10,109 nt of DNA from contig JBCCQN010000265.1 of assembly GCA_039024315.1 (NCBI GenBank), forward strand, positions 1 to 10,109. The letters are read 5' to 3'. This DNA is from JBCAWW01 sp039024315 (GTDB taxonomy: Bacteria > Bacteroidota > Bacteroidia > J057). A model generated the notes under the pieces. That model searched no databases, was not told the origin of the DNA, and saw nothing but the letters and a program-made list of their open reading frames with translations. Position numbers and translations under genes: made by a program. How positions within the stretch are numbered: position 1 is the first letter of the stretch; every line of letters begins with the position of its first letter. Shown here one piece after another: positions 6,162 through 10,109 of the stretch.

Positions 6162-9100
6162 TTAGCGGCGAGATTTTTCTTGCTGTATGAGTTGTTGGCC
6201 TACATTATTACCAAGCAGGCTTTGGAGTTCCTCCGCCAATTTATTGGCTCGATCATCTTGGCCAACACGGGCATAATATTGAGTAGCCAAGAGCAATCCT
6301 TGTAGATAATAATTGTTCTGACCAGGATTGAATTTACGTCCTTGCTGCTCTTTTTGGGCACGAAGGTAATCCAAGGCGTCAGCCTCTAGATTCGCGTACT
6401 CAGCCAAGGCTTGCTCTTGTAGACCCGCATTTGCTAGCATTTGGCATTGACTGATCATGAGCGTAATCGTTCTATGGATGACGCTATGGGGCATTTTCGC
6501 TTCGCTGAACGCTAATAACTCACCAATTTTAGTACGATTGGCTTCAATTTGACGGGCATATTGAGCTCTGGCAGTTTGGATCGAGTCCGTATTTGCACCC
6601 TCTTCTTGCAGCAGCTTGCCCAGATTGACCGACTCAGTATTCCACTTGCTGATCTGACTTGCATAAGAATTAGCCAAACGATAGAAAGCATTGCGGTAGT
6701 TCCCGACGATCACCTGACGGATATGCTCATCGAAATTGACCGCAGGATCATCTAGCTTGGTATAGAGGAATTTCTCGGTCAAGTTTTCATACATCTGATC
6801 CTGCCCAATCCAACCGTAGAAGATATCTTCTGGCGTGTTGGCTGATTTTTTGACTGGCACCACGCGATAGGCCAAGCCTTCCATGCGGAAGTAATCCTGC
6901 AGGTTGACGAAGCTCGAAGGTTGCATGGTATTGGCAAAGTAAACCGGACGCTCCCAACCTTGGTTAGCAATATTACGCACAAGGTTAAGGATCACAGAGT
7001 CCTTGCGCAGGATATAGGGATTGCGACTGCTACCTCTTGGCTTGAATTGCCAAGTGATATTATCACCCTCGATCCAACTGGCTTCCTGACTAGAAAGTAC
7101 GCCCTCTTGAACCAGTTTATTCTTATGAGTAGGTAAGAGTACATTTTTACCTTTTATGCCTTGCATAACGAGGCCTTTCTCTCCCGCATAATCTTTCTTC
7201 TCCATGGTGATTGGCAAGGCAGCAGACTCGTTTTTAGCAGACTGCATTTGCTCGATATACCAATCGGAGATGAGGAGCTCGAGGTTGACCACCCGCACAT
7301 CTGAGCGATACCCCTCTACTTCCTGGATATACCAAAGCGGGAAGGTATCATTGTCCCCTCCCGTGAAGAGGATAGCATTTGGAGCACAGCTATTGAGCAA
7401 GTTTTTAGCAAACTCAATATCGATCCAGCGGCCTTTACGGCTATGGTCATCCCAGCCTTGCACGCCCATCAGCAATGGGGCAATGAAGACCACGCCAGCG
7501 GCGACATAGGGAGCAATATTTTTGAGCGGTCTCCGCAACACATCCACCAAGAACAATACCCCTAAACCTATCCAAATCGAGAAGGTCTGGAAACTACCCG
7601 CATAGGAGTAATCGCGTTCCCGCGGCTGCGGAGCATATTGATTAAGGTATAGTACAATGGCAATGCCCGTAAAGAAGAACAGCATCCCAATCACGGCAGC
7701 ATCACGCTTGCGATACAGGATCTGCCAAATCACTCCTAGCAAACCAAAAAATAGAGGCAACATGTAGAAGTGGTTTTTGCCTTTGTTGCGCATCTTGGCC
7801 GCTGTCCAACGCATCGTCTGACCACGCTCAAAGCCTGACTCCCAAGCTGCGTCCTGCATATCACTTTCTCTACCCGCAAAATTCCAGAGGAAATAGCGGA
7901 TGTACATATGATAAAGCTGGTATTGTAGGAAGTATTGAAAATCTTCTGCCCGAGTGGGACGATCATCATAAGGACTTTGCGCGTCGCTACCCTTGCGTTG
8001 AACGAAGTTCTTATAAGCATAGGATCCTGTGCTATAATGATTAGGATCGTACATTCGAGGGAACCAAACCTTGTTTTTAAAAGCGTATTTGATATCCTCC
8101 GTATCCTCTACATAGCGATCACTGCCTTCAAGCAGTACATACTTCATGGTCTTGGATTCCGCTACGGCATAGCCTTGGCGATCGCGTTCCACCTGTGCAT
8201 TGTAGAGAGGTCCTCTTACCAAAGGACGATCTCCATACTGCTCCCGCTTCATGTAGGAGAGGAAGGTGATCACGTTTTCAGGATTGTTCATATCGATACC
8301 CGGATTGGCATTAGAGCGCACAAAAATCTGGGTATAAGAAGAGAAGCCAATCAAAATCACCGTGAAGGCTAGGATAGACACATTGAGGGTAAGTAGTTGC
8401 TTTTTCTGGCTGTAATAAATCAGGAAGACAATCGCACTCACGACTAGCAAACCGAAGATTGCACTGCCCGTTCCCATAGGGAAACCTAAACCAGAAACCC
8501 CAGCGCCTCCTGGCTCTTGGGTACCGGTAAAGAACTTCTCAAAGCCCCAAGCGATACTAAAGGTGGTCTGAATGATGCCATATTGAATTAAGGCCAATGC
8601 TACCACAGCAATACCCATAGTCGCGATAAAGCCTTTCCAACTAAAGTCAAATTTACGGAAGTAGTAAACCGCTGCCAAGGCAGGGATTGTCAAGAGATTC
8701 AACAAGTGAACCCCAATCGATAAGCCCATGATATAAGCGATCAAAATGATCCAACGGAGGTTATCTGGCTCGTCTGCCCGTGCTTCCCACTTGAAGATCA
8801 ACCATACTACGATGGCGGTGAAGAAGGAACTCATAGAGTAAACCTCTGCCTCAACCGAGTTAAACCAAACCGAATCCGCGAATGTACAGCTCAAACCAGC
8901 AATCACCCCTGCGGCCATGACCGTGAAGGTTTTTGCTTGATCACTCATGCCTTCCATCTGCTCTATGCCTTTGCGAGCCAGCATGGTTACAGTCCAGCAA
9001 GTAAACAGCGCCGTAAATGCTCCCGCCGTAGCACTGAGAAGGTTAACCATAAAGGCTACATTCTCCGGTCCCATCGCAAACATCGCAAAGATGCGTCCCA

Positions 9101-9275
9101 AAAGGAGGAAAAGCGGTGCTCCCGGTGGGTGGGTTACTTCCAGTTCGTTGGCACAAGCGATAAACTCACCACAGTCCCAAAAGCTGGCTGTAGGGGCTAC
9201 CGTGAGTAAATATGTCGTCAGAGCGGCGAGAAAAACGCCCCATCCGGTTAGATTATTAATTCGGCTATAATTCAT
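6162..9275 (-). CDS. DUF2723 polytopic membrane protein, putative GT-C glycosyltransferase
   Basis: A 1037-residue protein of the DUF2723 family, annotated in Bacteroidota as a protein O-mannosyltransferase-like or family GT117 glycosyltransferase. Nine or so hydrophobic segments lie within residues 10-320 and about four more between 500 and 610. The first external loop has WDCGEF (33-38) and HPPGAP (49-54), where GT-C enzymes carry their acidic catalytic residue. Other conserved blocks are the NPENVITFLSYM region (around 333), PRERDYSYAGS (around 549-559), GWDDHSRKGRW and GGDND (639-643), opening a soluble C-terminal half whose last ~130 residues look helical and TPR-like. The frame extends to a TTG at 9329, but the -7 box TATATTTG (9312-9305) lies inside that extension, so I start at the ATG at 9275 (MNYSRINN). 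It is first in the unit with rlmB. The donor and acceptor are unknown. Confidence 0.9.
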   Translation of the reverse strand: MNYSRINNLTGWGVFLAALTTYLLTVAPTASFWDCGEFIACANELEVTHPPGAPLFLLLGRIFAMFAMGPENVAFMVNLLSATAGAFTALFTCWTVTMLARKGIEQMEGMSDQAKTFTVMAAGVIAGLSCTFADSVWFNSVEAEVYSMSSFFTAIVVWLIFKWEARADEPDNLRWIILIAYIMGLSIGVHLLNLLTIPALAAVYYFRKFDFSWKGFIATMGIAVVALALIQYGIIQTTFSIAWGFEKFFTGTQEPGGAGVSGLGFPMGTGSAIFGLLVVSAIVFLIYYSQKKQLLTLNVSILAFTVILIGFSSYTQIFVRSNANPGIDMNNPENVITFLSYMKREQYGDRPLVRGPLYNAQVERDRQGYAVAESKTMKYVLLEGSDRYVEDTEDIKYAFKNKVWFPRMYDPNHYSTGSYAYKNFVQRKGSDAQSPYDDRPTRAEDFQYFLQYQLYHMYIRYFLWNFAGRESDMQDAAWESGFERGQTMRWTAAKMRNKGKNHFYMLPLFFGLLGVIWQILYRKRDAAVIGMLFFFTGIAIVLYLNQYAPQPRERDYSYAGSFQTFSIWIGLGVLFLVDVLRRPLKNIAPYVAAGVVFIAPLLMGVQGWDDHSRKGRWIDIEFAKNLLNSCAPNAILFTGGDNDTFPLWYIQEVEGYRSDVRVVNLELLISDWYIEQMQSAKNESAALPITMEKKDYAGEKGLVMQGIKGKNVLLPTHKNKLVQEGVLSSQEASWIEGDNITWQFKPRGSSRNPYILRKDSVILNLVRNIANQGWERPVYFANTMQPSSFVNLQDYFRMEGLAYRVVPVKKSANTPEDIFYGWIGQDQMYENLTEKFLYTKLDDPAVNFDEHIRQVIVGNYRNAFYRLANSYASQISKWNTESVNLGKLLQEEGANTDSIQTARAQYARQIEANRTKIGELLAFSEAKMPHSVIHRTITLMISQCQMLANAGLQEQALAEYANLEADALDYLRAQKEQQGRKFNPGQNNYYLQGLLLATQYYARVGQDDRANKLAEELQSLLGNNVGQQLIQQEKSRR

Positions 9276-9293
9276 GGAATCGTCGATGCCTGA

Positions 9294-9336
9294 TGGCAAT
9301 TTGCCAAATATACCCCCGTAAAGGGGCAAGGTTCAA
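9294..9336 (-). promoter_or_regulatory. Promoter of the DUF2723-rlmB unit with overlapping palindrome
   Basis: TATATTTG (9312-9305, minus strand) fits the Bacteroidota -7 consensus, with TTG at 9336-9334 located 21 nt upstream as a possible -33 element. A 13-nt perfect palindrome, TGGCAA-T-TTGCCA (9294-9306), covers the expected transcription start, and CCCC/GGGG (9313-9326) forms a small dyad in the spacer. The predicted leader is about 20-25 nt. An operator role for the palindrome is inference. Confidence 0.55.
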
Positions 9337-9405
9337 GTCTTTAACTTAAAAAGATGGGATCGTCAGACCTTATAGCACATTCTACTCCAGTCTAGGCATT
9401 TCCTT

Positions 9406-9430
9406 TTTTGCTGAGCAAAAGCTATCTTTG
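9406..9430 (+). promoter_or_regulatory. Promoter of parC with 15-nt palindrome
   Basis: TATCTTTG (9423-9430) is an exact match to TAnnTTTG, about 45 nt before the parC ATG. No well-spaced -33 TTTG is present; the nearest TTTG (9407-9410) is only 12 nt away. Immediately upstream lies TTTTGCT-G-AGCAAAA (9406-9420), a perfect 15-nt palindrome in the spacer, where a repressor or activator could bind. Confidence 0.5.
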
Positions 9431-9474
9431 TCTAAAAATATTAGCGTCTCTAATTTTTTAGCACGGAGTTAAAT

Positions 9475-10109
9475 ATGGCAGAAAATCCCACCAACGGTCA
9501 AGCAAACGGAGAAGACGTGACCACCCCAGTCTCGGGGATGTATGAAAATTATTTTCTTGACTATGCCTCTTATGTAATCCTCGAACGTGCCGTCCCGATG
9601 ATAGAAGACGGCCTCAAGCCTGTGCAAAGGCGCATTCTGCACGCCATGCGTGAAATGCATGATGGTCGCTACCACAAAGTGGCTAATATTATCGGCCAGA
9701 CGATGCAGTATCACCCTCATGGTGATGCCGCCATTGGAGACGCTTTAGTCAATCTAGGGCAGAAAGATCTATTGATCGATCCTCAGGGAAACTGGGGAGA
9801 CAGTAGGACTGGAGACCGTGCTGCGGCCGCTCGTTATATCGAAGCTCGTCTTTCAAAATTTGCGCTAGACGTAGCCTTCAATCCTAAGATCACGGAATGG
9901 CAAATTTCATATGATGGTCGAAAGCGCGAGCCAGTAAGTTTGCCGATGAAGTTTCCGATGGTGCTGGCCCAAGGGGTAGACGGGATTGCCGTTGGCCTTT
10001 CGACTAAGATTTTGCCACACAACTTCGTTGAACTCATCCAAGCCTCCATCAAAGTACTCAAAGGCAAGAAGATTGAGCTTTTCCCGGACTTCCCAGAAGG
10101 TGGGATGAT
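9475..10109 (+). CDS. parC: DNA topoisomerase IV subunit A (partial, N-terminal part)
   Basis: The gene runs off the right edge after 211 codons. This is the breakage-reunion subunit that cuts and rejoins duplex DNA to decatenate chromosomes, working with ParE. Seen are the opening ENYFLDYASYVILERAVP, the PVQRRILHAM helix, YHPHGDA of the quinolone-resistance-determining region, the QGNWGD segment and RAAAARYIEARL with catalytic Tyr121 (E. coli ParC Tyr120). The sequence matches Bacteroidota ParC better than GyrA from memory, for example at DGRKREPVSLP and ILPHNFVELI. Ala85 and Asp89 occupy the places of E. coli ParC Ser80 and Glu84. The ATG at 9475 is supported by GGAG at 9465-9468, six bases upstream. 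The first ~18 residues are a variable polar tail. It is divergent from the DUF2723 gene. Confidence 0.96.
   Translation, partial: MAENPTNGQANGEDVTTPVSGMYENYFLDYASYVILERAVPMIEDGLKPVQRRILHAMREMHDGRYHKVANIIGQTMQYHPHGDAAIGDALVNLGQKDLLIDPQGNWGDSRTGDRAAAARYIEARLSKFALDVAFNPKITEWQISYDGRKREPVSLPMKFPMVLAQGVDGIAVGLSTKILPHNFVELIQASIKVLKGKKIELFPDFPEGGM

Noticed and set aside
6498..6516. Sequence similar to the dispersed repeat (CGCTTCGCTGAACGCTAAT)
   Set aside because: It encodes conserved reading frame in the DUF2723 protein (LAFSEAK), in a different frame from SVPRSG, with several mismatches; probably chance.
7614..7631. GCGTTCCCGCGGCTGCGG, resembling the inverted repeat
   Set aside because: It encodes the conserved PRERDY block of DUF2723, so the similarity is explained by protein constraint.

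Overview
This window looks like ordinary core-genome chromosome from a member of the Bacteroidota, probably of the Saprospiria/Lewinella type (that finer placement is an impression). Four things support this. There is a secreted enzyme ending in a type IX secretion (T9SS) sorting domain. recF is followed by a short DUF721 gene. There is a large DUF2723 membrane protein. Three transcription units start at the Bacteroidota -7 promoter box TAnnTTTG. GC content looks moderate throughout.

Layout from left to right. 1-446 holds no convincing gene, but it carries three copies of a short dispersed repeat, a hairpin and two tiny minus-strand reading frames. 447-2570 (+) is a secreted multidomain esterase of the T9SS type, ended by a clean terminator. 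2625-4036 (-) is the recF-DUF721 pair with a 4-nt ATGA overlap. 4147-5202 (+) is pdhA, standing alone and closed by a strong terminator. 5203-5393 carries a fourth repeat copy. 5394-9275 (-) is a two-gene unit, the DUF2723 membrane protein followed by rlmB. 9475 to the right edge (+) is the first 211 codons of topoisomerase IV subunit A (parC).

The genes are mostly housekeeping: DNA repair and replication (recF, DUF721, parC), central metabolism (pdhA), ribosome modification (rlmB), and cell-surface functions (the esterase and the GT-C-like DUF2723 protein). They are arranged as divergent pairs, recF/pdhA and DUF2723/parC, and the second pair has palindromes in its promoters.

Two starts are corrected here. 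recF should begin at the ATG at 4036, not the GTG at 4042, and the DUF2723 gene at the ATG at 9275, not the TTG at 9329. In both cases the longer start sits in or upstream of a consensus promoter box.

I found no mobile element, CRISPR array, tRNA or rRNA, and no convincing new multigene system. The least explained signal is the dispersed repeat. Its three complete copies can all be read on the minus strand as the peptide pattern SVPRSGxxNKxP or close to it.
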